64,000 bases of DNA, from assembly GCA_934047225.1 (NCBI GenBank), contig OW203990.1:27321045-27385044 (forward strand), written 5' to 3'. A program made the translations under genes and the position numbers. This stretch comes from Ypsolopha sequella. Taxonomy: Eukaryota > Arthropoda > Insecta > Lepidoptera > Ypsolophidae. Below, in pieces: positions 21,986-31,885 of this stretch. The notes under the pieces were generated by a model. That model had not been told where the DNA came from and did not search any database. It was given only the letters and a program-made list of their open reading frames with translations. Position 1 is the stretch's first letter. Each line of letters opens with the position of its first letter.

Positions 21986-23503
21986 ATGTGGGCTAAGAAT
22001 TGTGATAATGAATGGAAAAAACTAAAAAAGGCCATGCAAACACCATTTATTAAATATTTACATTTTTTCTGATGGACAAATTAGTTACAAAATTCTTCAA
22101 TTACACTGTCATAAATAACGGATTTTGTCAGTCAGCTTCTATATGTATTAAGAATAGCTAATTCTTAATTTCTTGTGCCGCCCCTCGCAGCCTGCCGCCC
22201 GGGCCATGGCCCTTTTGGCCCTAGGGTAAATTCACCACTGTATGACCTGTATGTATCTACACTGTTTGACCGATTTTACAATATTTCATTATAACAGGGT
22301 AATTCTGCGCTGTGATTGCCCAAATTTATTATACCACCTCAAAGGAACCAATCACAACCGATAACGGCCTGTCTTAATTTCTTAAGTCGTCTAAGAGGGT
22401 GTCTCTTTACTGGCTCTCGCTTCTGATTGGTCATAGGCGTGTACTATCGAAGAAAAATCCGAAGAAAAGTAGGTCTACTTTTCGCCCGTATTGCAATGGT
22501 GATAAGAGCGAAAAGTGGGTCTGCGGCAATTTCTTCAATGGTACATACTAAGTTTATGGTCTTTGGTAACATGACGAGAATAACGACAATATCATGACGG
22601 AGTGTCCTTTTTTCTATTTTCGAAAAATTGTTATTTAAAATAATATCACGCAAAGACGATATTTTTGATGGTTCGTCTCTCTAGGGTTGCCAACTTTTTT
22701 TAGAAGAAATAAAGTATGTCTGATTTAAGGGAAGGTAAATAAAAAGTACGGTCCTTTAGAAAAAAGTATTCTTTATTCAAGAGAGTTTAAAGATTTTTTG
22801 AAAAAATGTCACGGTAGCTGCGGGCGGTAGGAACTAGGAAGGCCAGACTACATACTAACATCCTCAAATCCTTTTGTGAAACTGTATTTTTGTGCTTTTT
22901 GCATAAACACAAACGCACAACATAAAAATATCATCCACGATGATGGAAGTCATACATTTGCCCTTGGATTTCTTTACGGCTCTGTTTTTGTTTTCAGTTT
23001 ACGTCTAATTTTATGTAAAGATTGAAATAAAGTATTTTCACTTACTTTATTGGTATTCAAATTATAAAGTACAGGGACCCAAAATAACGTAAGATACTTT
23101 ATTTTAAAGTACGGTTGGCAACCCTACCTCTGTCTCTCAACCATAGTATTGTCTATGCTCTCAACCTCAGAACATTTAAATTACCTACTATAATCTCTAC
23201 AAAAGTGCAAAAAGCTCTTGTGTAGGCTTTTGAAGAACTTTCTTGCTTTATCGTAGAGGCGTCCCCAGGATTTATCTTCAGGGAAGGGGGAGAGGAAGAC
23301 AGTTTTAAGAAAAACTGCATAGGCTGAAAAACTAAATTTTAATATTAATATTTAGAGAAAAATTCTTAAATTTTCTTTACAACTTCTGCTGACAAGAGCT
23401 TTCACGATATCCTTTTTTTTTCGGGAAGGGAGGGGTTTTGTACCAAACGATACTTTTTTATAGGGTACATTGTTTTTATGTCATCTAAATTAGTATATTA
23501 TAT
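21986..23503. other. Long non-coding gap
   Basis: No gene or repeat partner recognised. Between about 22690 and 23120 the phrase GGGTTGCCAAC / GTTGGCAACCC faces itself (near 22684 and 23105), suggesting an old TIR element of about 430 bp with GTACGG next to each end. Confidence 0.4.
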
Positions 23504-23653
23504 ACAAGATGACTTTTTGATCATCGTCCAAATGCATACTGGAGGCTTGATAAGTGATCAGTATCTTGGATCAATATTGTTATTGATCCAAGATACTGAT
23601 CACTTACCAAGCCACCAGTATGAATTTGGACGATGATCAAAAAGTCACTCTGT
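23504..23653. repeat. Foldback element C, copy 3 (150 bp, internally deleted)
   Basis: ACAAGATGACTTTTTGATC runs inward to GATCAATA and immediately turns back (TTGTTATTGATCCAAG...) to GATCAAAAAGTCACTC. The central 110 bp present in other copies is missing, leaving an almost uninterrupted hairpin. Confidence 0.88.
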
Positions 23654-23714
23654 ATAATGTGAATAACTAATTCATAATTCATAATAATTTATTTGACCAA
23701 CATAGGTACAATAA

Positions 23715-24010
23715 TCTATCTATCTTCTATATAAATAAAAATGAATTGCTGTTCGTTAGTCTCGCTAAAACTCGAGAACGGCTGAACCGATTTGGCTAAG
23801 TTTAGTCTTGAAATATTTGTGGAAGTCCAGGGAAGGTTTAAGCGATGAGAAAATGTGGAAAAATCTATCTATCTATATAAATAAAAATTAATTGCTGTTC
23901 GTTAGTCTCGCTAAAACTCGAGAACGGCTGAACCGATTTGGCTAAGTTTAGTCTTGAAATATTTGTGGAAGTCCAGGGAAGGTTTAAGCGATGAGAAAAT
24001 GTGGAAAAAT
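23715..24010 (+). repeat. Tandem duplication of the Helitron 5' end (149-bp unit)
   Basis: Two units, each from TCTATCTAT to AAAATGTGGAAAAA, nearly identical; the first has an extra TATCT. Either replication slippage or a second insertion at the same terminus. Confidence 0.85.
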
Positions 24011-24671
24011 TGCGAGGAAAATACTAAAAACGACAATTTTATTTTCCCATACAAACTGTTCTTAACTGTCAAACATTTGATGTTCGCCCCGTCGCGTCGG
24101 TTCGGTATTTTTTAGGAATAAAAACATGTAGATCTAGATTAAATAAGGGTTTGGAATCGACAACATATATCCATAATAGTCTGATTATCGCGTATTTAGA
24201 TTTAAAACATGTAAAATACTGACATTATAATGACACTTGAATTCACTTGATTGTTGTGTTGGGTGCGTTCAGAAATATACTTTGAAACAGTAAAGTTCGC
24301 TATACGATCTAAAACTTCCCTAAAAATCAAATCAGCGACTCTTTATCAAATGTCAAAACGCCCCGATACTATGAAATTTGTATGAGGTTTTACCGGTTTT
24401 ATGACTACAGTTTTCTGTGATCAAACTGCTTCCTTTTTTCTTAGTTTTTAGCAATTATAAAAATTGTCAAACCCTCGAAAAAATCCGTAAAAATATTTTA
24501 ACGATTATTTTAGAAGATCACATTGGATTGTGTCAGTTATTTTACTTTAACAGCAGTCAAGTATCAAAATGCACGGAATTGCATTCAATTTATCTATTAC
24601 CCGCACACATTATGTTTTTAACACCTGAAAAAAGATTCAAAACTTGATTTATCATTCTGATACTGCTTACA

Positions 24672-25169
24672 ATGCCGAGGAGAAAACGACCTAACATAGG
24701 TCGTGGAAGTCGATCGAATGTGCGACGAGCTACCTCACGCGCTAATCGCACTGATGACCAGCGAGAGACTGATAATGATAACAGTCGTATTGGTATGACA
24801 GATTTGCATTCTAGAGTGAATTACAATGAAGTGGATAATAGGCATAGAATGGAACGAGTTCGGGCACATCGATCACAACAGCAGCGAGCACGGGAAAATG
24901 AAATTGATCGATTCCGCAGACGCAATGTTCCTGTGAACCTGGCACGAGGAGCATTCTCCTACGATCAAGAAATAGATTATAGTGCCGACAAATCTGTAAC
25001 AATTGGGGAAATGTCAATAATTTGTCAACATTGTAAAGCTTTAAAATACGCTTTAAAATACAGCGGTGAATTTGCAGGATTATGTTGTGCTGGTGGTAAA
25101 GTAAAATTGCCACAGTTAGTCCCACCACCTGATCCATTAGACTCATTAGTTTTTGGGATGACTGATTAA
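24672..25169 (+). CDS. Helitron RepHel N-terminal region (partial)
   Basis: 165 codons from an ATG. The start MPRRKRPNIGRGSRSNVR is the conserved basic opening of arthropod Helitron proteins. An Arg-rich, coiled-coil-like stretch follows (RVRAHRSQQQRARENEIDRF). Near residues 112-150 comes ICQHCKALKY, then EFAGLCCAGGKVKLPQL with CxxC...CC spacing, the zinc-binding segment that precedes the Helitron-like N domain. The full protein would be over 1000 residues; a TAA at 25167 stops it just before the next conserved block, which continues in the same frame (25170-25421). It is part of the Helitron 23715-26382, not a host gene, and is probably not functional. Confidence 0.88.
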   Translation: MPRRKRPNIGRGSRSNVRRATSRANRTDDQRETDNDNSRIGMTDLHSRVNYNEVDNRHRMERVRAHRSQQQRARENEIDRFRRRNVPVNLARGAFSYDQEIDYSADKSVTIGEMSIICQHCKALKYALKYSGEFAGLCCAGGKVKLPQLVPPPDPLDSLVFGMTD

Positions 25170-25421
25170 TTGATTACAGGTGCTGAAACCAACAAAAAAG
25201 TCAGTACTATGAATTTTTATTCAAACAGAATCCGTGAACGATTGACGTACATCCGTCTAAACCAACAGCAGCTTCGATCTGAAGAGTACACTCATCTTCG
25301 CGATGCTATTAATGCCGATGGCAATGCAAACAATGTGGGAAAAATGTCAATTTTGCCGGCCACTTACATTGGAAGGCCACGCCACCACGGTGTCGTGCAT
25401 TTGGGTATATTTGTTGACTAA
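25170..25421 (+). pseudogene. Helitron-like N domain fragment, in frame after a stop
   Basis: It continues the same frame as the preceding ORF after the TAA. FYSNRI is followed directly by RERLTYIRLNQQQLRSEEYT, then HLRDAINADGN and VGKMSILPATYIGRPRH. In intact Helitron proteins I would expect additional residues between the FYS and the RLTYIRLNQ blocks, so an internal deletion is likely. The frame then runs into unrelated sequence (GVVHLGIFVD) and stops. The downstream HUH nuclease motif and helicase are absent. Confidence 0.85.
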
Positions 25422-26574
25422 CACATATATGTCTGAACTAATATTCAATTTGATATAATTCAAATATTTTTTATTAAAGACTATATAAATCAACCTTTAC
25501 GGTAGGAACCATATTTTCTTAAATTTCCGCGATTGACACCTGAATCGGCAACATATCAATTAATCTAACAGCAAATGCGAACCAGACTTGCTAAAGATGT
25601 CTTGACTTGCCTCGCCAGGACTTGACGGCGTGGCGAATATTGCCGATGTTGTGTTCATGACTTTCTTAAATCTCATCCAAATCCTTTAGTTCATCGGCAG
25701 TTAAATTAAGTTCTGAAAATGTTATTCCTTCAGATGATGACACAGATGATGATGATGGCATTGTTGAGACGAACTTCGGTTTTAATAACAGTTGTTGTTT
25801 CACTCGATTTTTTTTGTTCCTTAGCCCTATTAATTCGTATTATTCGGCTCAAATTGTGACCGCACTTTATACAAAACTTGAAGGTATCAGCGGTTATTGT
25901 GAAACATTCGTCGCATCTTTACATTTGTTTTGTGCAACTAGGACAGGTACTTCTGTTGTTCTGCCGTTCAATCCACTTTTTACAAAAGGGACAATGCATT
26001 GTTAAAAGTTAACTATAACTTCTGAAAAATAGTTTTGAAATATCAATTATATTTTCTTGGAAAGTTCGGTGACAGTGACACTGACAGTCAGTGTTGGCAG
26101 GTTACTATTACGTTTAGTAATGTGGCGTAATCGATACAGATAAAAAAAATAGGCTGGTACCTTATTTGTTAATATACCTAAGTGTCTATAATCTAATATA
26201 ATGTCTCATGCAAAATAATTATGAACATTAAGCTGAACATGTGTGCGTGATTTGCCCACTCTTTCCGCCCACTATGGAGCCGATACTTTCTGATGATGCC
26301 TTTATAAAGCTGCCGGCTCTGAAATACATACATATGGTTTATATTAAGAGGTAAGTGATACGAAGTTCACCGGGTCAGCTAGTTGGATATACATAAGTTT
26401 AAAATGGACTCTCTATGTTTCGCCTTAAAGGCACACAAATATTTTAAAGTAAGTACTTACAGCTAGATTAAAGTCATAATAAAGTAATATAATGTTAAAT
26501 TTTAAAAAATACTTATTGTTAAAAAATAATTGGTTACATTACTAGATATCATAAAAAACTAGACGCACTAAACT

Positions 26575-26905
26575 GTAATAATAGTTTATGCTACGAGGGC
26601 GAAAAGGAATACTTTATTGTTCTTACGCCCGTGTATCATACTACGTTTTTCAATGCATAGTGTGAGGAAATAAAACAAATATAATTTTGTGAACTTTAAA
26701 TTATAATTGGCTCAAAAGGACTGTATCCAGAGACGGTAAACAGTGGAAAAAAAAATACATTTATGGTACACAAGAAAGGCTGCAGGTTAGCCAACCATAG
26801 TAAATAAATAAAAAAATAATAATAATAAAGCCCTAGGGCAAAATAATCGACTTTCTTTTCGGTTTTGATGCATAAAAAGTGGGCCTTTACGAGCACTTGC
26901 ATTGA
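26575..26905 (-). repeat. Dispersed repeat paired with 57405-57790
   Basis: The reverse complement of this stretch matches 57405-57790. Shared landmarks in that orientation are GTGCTCGTAAAGGCCCAC, ATGCATCAAAACCGAA, GGCTAACCTGCAGCCTTTC and TGAAAAACGTAGTATGATAC. It includes an (AAT)n tract. Its class is unknown; ends are not TIRs. Confidence 0.8.
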
Positions 26906-27235
26906 AAAAAATATTGGAGTTTTGTTTCCACGTAACCATAGTAGGCATTCAAAACTGCTTTACGGTTGGCTACTTTAACTAACATATACAGAGCAAATGA
27001 AAACTTATTTAATTTTTTGCAGACACTCTCCACATGTGCTTTCCAATTTAACTTATTATAAATATTTAAACCTAAGAATTTTATTATGTCAATTTCTTCT
27101 ATTTTTTTGTCCTCATATGAAATGTCAATAGCCGGTGGTTGAGTCCTTTGTCCAAAATTCATTAATTTGGTCTTATCAATATTTATTGGTATATTTATAA
27201 TATCATATATTTATTGAAAAACATGGTCTATGGTC
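26887..27235 (-). pseudogene. Jockey-like RT thumb fragment
   Basis: The minus-strand frame reads IDIIKFLGLNIYNKLNWKAH, then CKKLNKFSFALYMLVKVANR, AVLNAYYGYVETKLQYF, then frameshifts. This is the FLGIxxDxxLxWxxH...YALxxL...YxGxxxxxLxY region C-terminal to the RT active site in Jockey-type elements. The catalytic palm is absent. It resembles the fragment at 1556-1762 closely enough to be the same family. Confidence 0.75.
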
Positions 27236-27244
27236 CAATGTCAA

Positions 27245-27655
27245 CTTCAGAAGTATTTTTTCCGTAATTTTATTAATAATTTATAATTTTGGTAAATCTG
27301 TGCCGCTAAAAGCAAGTTTCTTTGAAGAAAAATCATTTAATAAATATCATTGATAAGATTATTGATAAAAAGTGCACCAGCAACCGTCACCAGTTTTATA
27401 GCATACCTCACAAAGACCACGGCTTCAGCATGTACATCCATGGGCTACAGTGTGCAGCCAACACTTTCCCGCGCTGCTCCCCACTCTCCGCAGCTTGAGC
27501 CCCACAGCCCAGCCCCCGCCCAACTTCAGTGCTCTTACTGAGTGCACCAACTAAAGGTCACGTGAGACGCCTTCACCGCACGTACAACCGCCGCGGCACA
27601 ATTTTTATTTTTTCTATTTTAGTTTAGATTAGGTTTTTTTTTTGTAAATATTTAT
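27245..27655 (+). repeat. Dispersed repeat paired with 51490-51885
   Basis: It matches the reverse complement of 51490-51885 over about 400 bp: TTCCGTAATTTTATTAATAA, GATTATTGATAAAAAGTGC, TGTACATCCATGGGCTACAG, CTCAGTAAGAGCACTGAAG (reversed) and GCACAATTTTTATTTTTTC. The other copy lies just upstream of the non-LTR element start, so it could be that element's leader or an independent element. No domain is recognised. Confidence 0.8.
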
Positions 27656-28405
27656 TTATTTATGTAAGATACATTTGCAGAAGATACAAAAAACATTGAT
27701 GGTGGACGAGATTAAAGGTACAGTTCTGTTCTACGTACCTTAAAAATGTATACATCCTTCGCAAATAATATTTAAAACTATATAAAAGAAAACATCGGTA
27801 ACTTCTAAAATTACACATAACAGAATGAACTTAATATATATATATATACATACATGAACTTAAAAAAAAGAAAAGAAAAAAAAAGAGATTATTAGATTAA
27901 GAGATTATTAAGATTAAGAGATTATTAAGAGATTTAAGAGATTATTATTTTTAAGAGATTATTAGATTTAAGCCATTATTAGATTTAAGCCAGTATTTCG
28001 AAGATGTGATTATCTTGTTCACTAAAAATAACTAAACTTGTAAATTAGTTAAATTAGTTTCATTAAATTAAATACCTGTTGATTTAATTAACTGATGTTT
28101 TTACAAAAGTATTTTTTTACGTATAAAAGTGTATTTTTTCACTAGGCACGAAATATTATATGTATCTTCTATTTTTTAAAAGAATCCGTCTACATATCTA
28201 CGTAGCAACGGCCTAATATTCGCTAACCCAGTTAAAGTTAGATAAGTTAGTCCGGGGGTCTGATGTTATTTCATGTTATTTACTAATGTACCAAGGTTTT
28301 ACGATTGCATTGACCCAATTACCCTTGTCTTCATTACAAGGTGTGATAGATAAGTGATAATCTTTGTACTTAATAATTTATTTTAGTCTGTAGTGGAGTA
28401 TCATC
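27656..28405. other. Non-coding gap with simple sequence
   Basis: Contains a TA run near 27833 and, at about 27883-27990, irregular repeats of AGAGATTATTA / GATTTAAG. No gene. Confidence 0.5.
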
Positions 28406-28810
28406 CGTAGCGGAGGTACGGCATGGATTCAAACTCGTAGCGAAAGTACGGTATGGATTCAGACCCGTAGCGGAGATATGGTATGGATTCAGACCCGTAG
28501 CGGAGATATGGTATGGATTCAGACCCGTAGCGGAGATATGGTATGGATTCAGACCCGTAGCGGAGATATGGTATGGATTCAGACCCGTAGCGGAGGTACA
28601 TCATGGATTCAGATCCGTAGCGAAAGTACGGTATGGATTCGAGACCCATAGCGGAGGTGCGGCATGGATTCAGACCCGTAGCGGATATATGGTATGGATT
28701 CAGACCCGTAGCGGAGGTGCGGCATGGATTCAGACCCGTAGCGGAGATATGGTATGGATTCAGACCCGTAGCGAAGGTGCGGCATGGATTCAGATCGGTA
28801 GCGAAAGTAC
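28406..28810. repeat. 30-bp minisatellite, about 13 units, open on both strands
   Basis: The unit is GATTCAGACCCGTAGCGGAG plus a variable ATATGGTATG. Because 30 is a multiple of 3, each strand carries a long frame with 10-residue repeats: YGSESIPYLR on the minus strand and GFRPVAEIWY on the plus strand. One extra base near 28641 (GATTCGAGACC) shifts the frame inside the array. A 164-codon minus-strand ORF (28401-28895) begins in unique sequence and enters the array; no signal peptide or known domain is seen, and I do not call it as a gene. Confidence 0.92.
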
Positions 28811-29104
28811 CCAGGATTAGTTTTTGGAAGGGGGAGATAAAACTTTCAGAATTGTTTGTAAGTAATACATAAAATATGCGTCGTGATTCATCCATTTTTT
28901 AATTTAAGTTGTGAACAGGTGGTTGACGTATCAACAACATATTTTTATGGTGATATGTCTTTATAACATTTTCGCTTTTTAAAACAAAATTTTTAAATAA
29001 GGTTTTATACGACACCCTAATCCCCCCTCTTATATAAGTATACGGGCCTGATGGATATACTCCAGTTATTTCGCATAAGGAGAATGGTATATTAAAGTGT
29101 ACTG

Positions 29105-29335
29105 GTCAGTCTTTATTCAATACAATTAACTTAAATAACATTAAAATAGTAAAAAAAAAGGGGGACTAAAATAAATTAATCTAAACTAAACTAAACTTAA
29201 AATATTTACACAAGGTAAAAAATGCTGGCCAAATCGTCGCCGTCGTTGGAGAGGGTGCCCAAAAGGCTAGCGGCGTTGCCACGCTGGATGGCCACTGACC
29301 ATTGGCCAGGCTTATTCTTTGGCCAAAATAGGCCC
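29105..29335 (-). pseudogene. Diverged 3' end of the zinc-finger/RT/endonuclease element family
   Basis: AACTTAAATAACATTAAAAT matches the 3' UTR of the copies at 21660 and 48366. GTGCCCAAAAGGCTAGCGG and a downstream GGCCCCAGCC correspond to the end of the ORF. It is much more diverged than the other copies and so belongs to an older or sister subfamily. 5'-truncated. Confidence 0.65.
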
Positions 29336-29739
29336 CAGCCCACATATTATGTTTTTAATCTGAATTTCACCAATAATACTACAATGCTTGTAGTCTAGTA
29401 ATCTTTTAAAAAATAATAATACTGTATCTACTATTTATTTTATTGTTAAAATGTGCGGTAATATAATTGTTCACCAGATAAAGTCGTGCATTAAGTACTA
29501 TCTACGTAATCAGATATTGACCTACTGGTACATAAGGGAGGTCAAATCAAAAGAATATTTTCTTTCGTAACCAAGGACTTCTGTAGAATTTCATAAAGAT
29601 TGCCTAGCAGTTGTAGTAAATGTTTAAAAACCTGCCCCAAGGCACGTGCTACGATTTTTGATAATTTTACTATAATGAGTTTGGAGTGACATTGACGAAG
29701 TCAGTCAACGAACTTGTCTCACTATCGAGGCTGGTTTCG
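29336..29739. other. Region upstream of the secreted-peptide gene
   Basis: Non-coding. The last part (29680-29739) includes TGACATTGACGAAGTCAGTC and may carry regulatory sites for the gene that follows, but no specific factor can be assigned. Confidence 0.4.
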
Positions 29740-29820
29740 GGGGTTATCTCGTTCGCGCGCGCGATAACCCCACGTCTAGATCTATATAAATGGGAGATCT
29801 TCAAACAATATTCAGTACAC
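29740..29820 (+). promoter_or_regulatory. Core promoter of the secreted-peptide gene
   Basis: TATATAAA lies at 29783-29790. The arthropod initiator TTCAGT lies at 29811-29816, its A (29814) 31 bp after the first T of the TATA box, the expected spacing. Just upstream, GGGGTTATC (29740-29748) and GATAACCCC (29763-29771) form a perfect 9-bp inverted repeat carrying two facing GATA-factor sites around a CG-rich centre. The 5' leader from 29814 to the ATG would be about 169 nt unless spliced. Confidence 0.75.
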
Positions 29821-29982
29821 ATCCAAGCTTCAACCTGAACAGTTCAATACCCACTGACAGGATTACTAGATTGTTTATTTACTTTGAGAGAAACTCCACA
29901 GTTGTTTGAATAAAGAAGAAGCAAAAGTTTGGTGAATCATCTTCAGATTACAAATTTTGAAACGCAAAGCAAGATTTGGAAG

Positions 29983-30177
29983 ATGCGTGTTCTTCATATC
30001 CTGTTTGCCGTCATCGCGGCTGTGTTCCTCCTCTCTTCGGGGTGTGAAGCCAAAGCTATCAACGCATCATCTGTGCAGCAGAATCAAAAGAGCAACAAAC
30101 ATGTGCGGCTTACCATGAGAGCGTACATCTGCTACTTCAAAACACTATGTCACTTCCCGCCAACCCGATTTGGATGA
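29983..30177 (+). CDS. Small secreted peptide precursor, 64 residues, putative RF-amide end
   Basis: The first ATG after the promoter (GGAAGATGCG) opens a 64-codon frame. Residues 1-20, MRVLHILFAVIAAVFLLSSG, form a classic signal peptide with a hydrophobic core; cleavage is likely near CEA-KA (residues 21-25). The predicted mature part has two cysteines, C50 and C56, enclosing YFKTL, and ends in PPTRFG directly before the stop. A terminal Gly could be converted to an amide, giving a TRF-amide end; the only upstream basic sites are single or spaced (KHVR, R46). This is the layout of a small peptide hormone, defence or venom peptide, acting outside the cell. I do not recognise the family: the ring is one residue shorter than allatostatin C. 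Alternatives are a young orphan gene or a decayed paralogue. No intron within the CDS is seen, and the 3' region extends to a hAT MITE at 30433. Confidence 0.7.
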   Translation: MRVLHILFAVIAAVFLLSSGCEAKAINASSVQQNQKSNKHVRLTMRAYICYFKTLCHFPPTRFG

Positions 30178-30432
30178 CATCGCTGCCCACAAGACCCTTC
30201 TGCCAATTCAAGGGTTACACAGAGAGAAGACTTTTATTATTATTATTATTATTATAGTCATTCGACGAAATGAATATGCCTGATTAGATTTACCGAGTAT
30301 TTACTCGACATATTTGGCCTACATTAGGCCCTCTGCCTAACAGAAGTATTCTGTACTTAATATTGTAAGCGCACGAGTATTGTGTAACTTAACTATTAGT
30401 AGTTATTTAAGTTATTTATTGTACCCTAGGTG

Positions 30433-30694
30433 CAGTGGCGTGCACAGAACTTTTTTCCGGAAAAGCAATCAGAAGGTCAAGTACGACAATAAAAAAAATA
30501 TGAAAAAATTCAAATAACACTTTGAAGAAAAAAGTTTGTATGACGCCAGGGTAGGCACTGCCTACCCTAGAGTGGACATTTTCATACAAACTTTTTTTTT
30601 TTCAAAGTGATATTTAAATTTTTTCATATTTTTTTTATTGTCGTACTTGACCTTCTGATTGCTTTTCCGGAAAAAAGTTCTGTGCACGCCACTG
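30433..30694. mobile_element. hAT MITE, near-complete palindrome, 262 bp
   Basis: The ends CAGTGGCGTGCACAGAAC and GTTCTGTGCACGCCACTG are exact inverted repeats, and the arms remain complementary for about 110 bp through AGGTCAAGTACGACAATAAA. The 8-bp target duplication CCTAGGTG is exact (30425-30432, 30695-30702). CAGTGGC ends with an 8-bp duplication identify hAT. No transposase. It lies about 255 bp after the stop of the secreted-peptide gene and could be part of its 3' UTR. Confidence 0.92.
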
Positions 30695-30702
30695 CCTAGG
30701 TG

Positions 30703-31445
30703 ATAGATTAACACCCAGTTGCACTATACCAAGACTAGTTAACAGCGAATCGTGCCATCCCTTACATTTTGTATGAAAAATAAAGTGTAATCAATGTAAA
30801 CTAATCTTGGTTTAGTGCAAATAGAGGTTAGTCAGTTAAACTGTAATTAATAAATGAAAATGGTTTTCAAAATATAAAATATTTGTTCTTAATACCTATA
30901 TACGTCTATACACAGCGCAATAATTGAAGAAAGTGGATTACTGCTATAAAAAATATTATTTTTTTAAGCGCTAACGCCTGTCCTATTGGGAAGCATGTAT
31001 TTAAAGTTATGGTCTTTAGACTTGGACGAAGTCTTTAGATAAATAAAATTATTGACACTCGCAAGGGAATCAAAACCTATAGGGCACTTCCAGTTGACTT
31101 AGAAACTTGAAATTTCGTTTACAGGTAGGTCTTATAGCATATAGGGAAAAACTGAAAATTACAAATATTTAATTAACTACCTTAGCTATTGCCCGCGACT
31201 TCGTCTGCGTGGAAGAAGATAATGCGGCCAAAGTGTAATCCCTTACGAATCCCGCAATAAAAAGAATACCTACCAGTTTTTTAAATCGGATAATTAGTTA
31301 GCGAACAGTGTTTCTTTGCAATCCCTGTCTCATTGCCGAGTGGTAACCACATGAAAACCCATTCAATAGTTTTTTCGTGTTTCATGCATCACGAAAAATG
31401 CATGAAATCATTTCGTGATGCATGAAATACCGAAAAAAGTATAGT
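30703..31445. other. Non-coding gap; possible inverted Helitron end
   Basis: AATAAATGAAAATGG near 30848 holds a possible polyadenylation signal. TTAGCTATTGCCCGCGACTT at about 31185 resembles a decayed Helitron 3' end on the minus strand (GCGGGCAATAGCTAA). No gene. Confidence 0.4.
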
Positions 31446-31740
31446 TTTTTAGGGTTCCGTACCTAAAAGATACAAAAGAAATCTTTATGGTGAGACTTCG
31501 TTTTCCGTCCGTCCGTCTGTATGTCACAGCCTCATAACTTTAGCACCGTTAAAGATAAAGACATGAAATTTGACACAAAAATAGCATTAATAGGCCCACA
31601 TATCACGATGTAAAAAAAATGGGAAATATTTGAAACTGTTTAAAATATTTCCAAAACAAAAATGAGAAAAATTAAAAATATTATCCTAAAAATAAAATAT
31701 GGGTATCATTTAAAAAACCACAAAAATATGTATGTCCCCC
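31446..31740 (+). repeat. Dispersed repeat F, copy 1 (GGGTTCCGT...)
   Basis: It shares TTTAGGGTTCCGTACCTAAA, GTATGTCACAGCCTCATAAC and TTTAGCACCGTT with 46768-47130 in the same orientation. GGGTTCCGTACC repeats are widespread in Lepidoptera as far as I know. Non-coding. Confidence 0.75.
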
Positions 31741-31885
31741 CTTCCCTTCTCTCTGAAACTGGTAGACCGAAACATTTGAAAAAAAATTAGATTTTACAAT
31801 TATCCCGTTCATCAAACAAGGTATCATCATCTGTTATACAATTGCTGCAACTAATTTCGCATTTATACTTTTTATTTAACTATAT

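Larger units (their letters stand above)
23715..26382 (+). mobile_element. Helitron with decayed Rep/helicase N-terminal coding region
   Basis: The 5' end TCTATCTATC...TAAATAAAAATGAATTGC with GCTGTTCGTTAGTCTCGC and ACTCGAGAACGGCTGAACCG is a familiar insect Helitron terminus, and it is duplicated in tandem (23715-23863 and 23864-24010). The 3' end reads CGAAGTTCACCGGGTCAG then CTAG|T at 26379-26382. Between them lie the first part of a Helitron protein (24672-25421) and about 950 bp of non-coding remnant. The Rep catalytic domain and the helicase are missing, so this is a deletion derivative. Confidence 0.85.

Noticed and set aside
28406..28810. CRISPR-like array
   Set aside because: Units are contiguous 30-bp repeats without unique spacers; it is a eukaryotic minisatellite.
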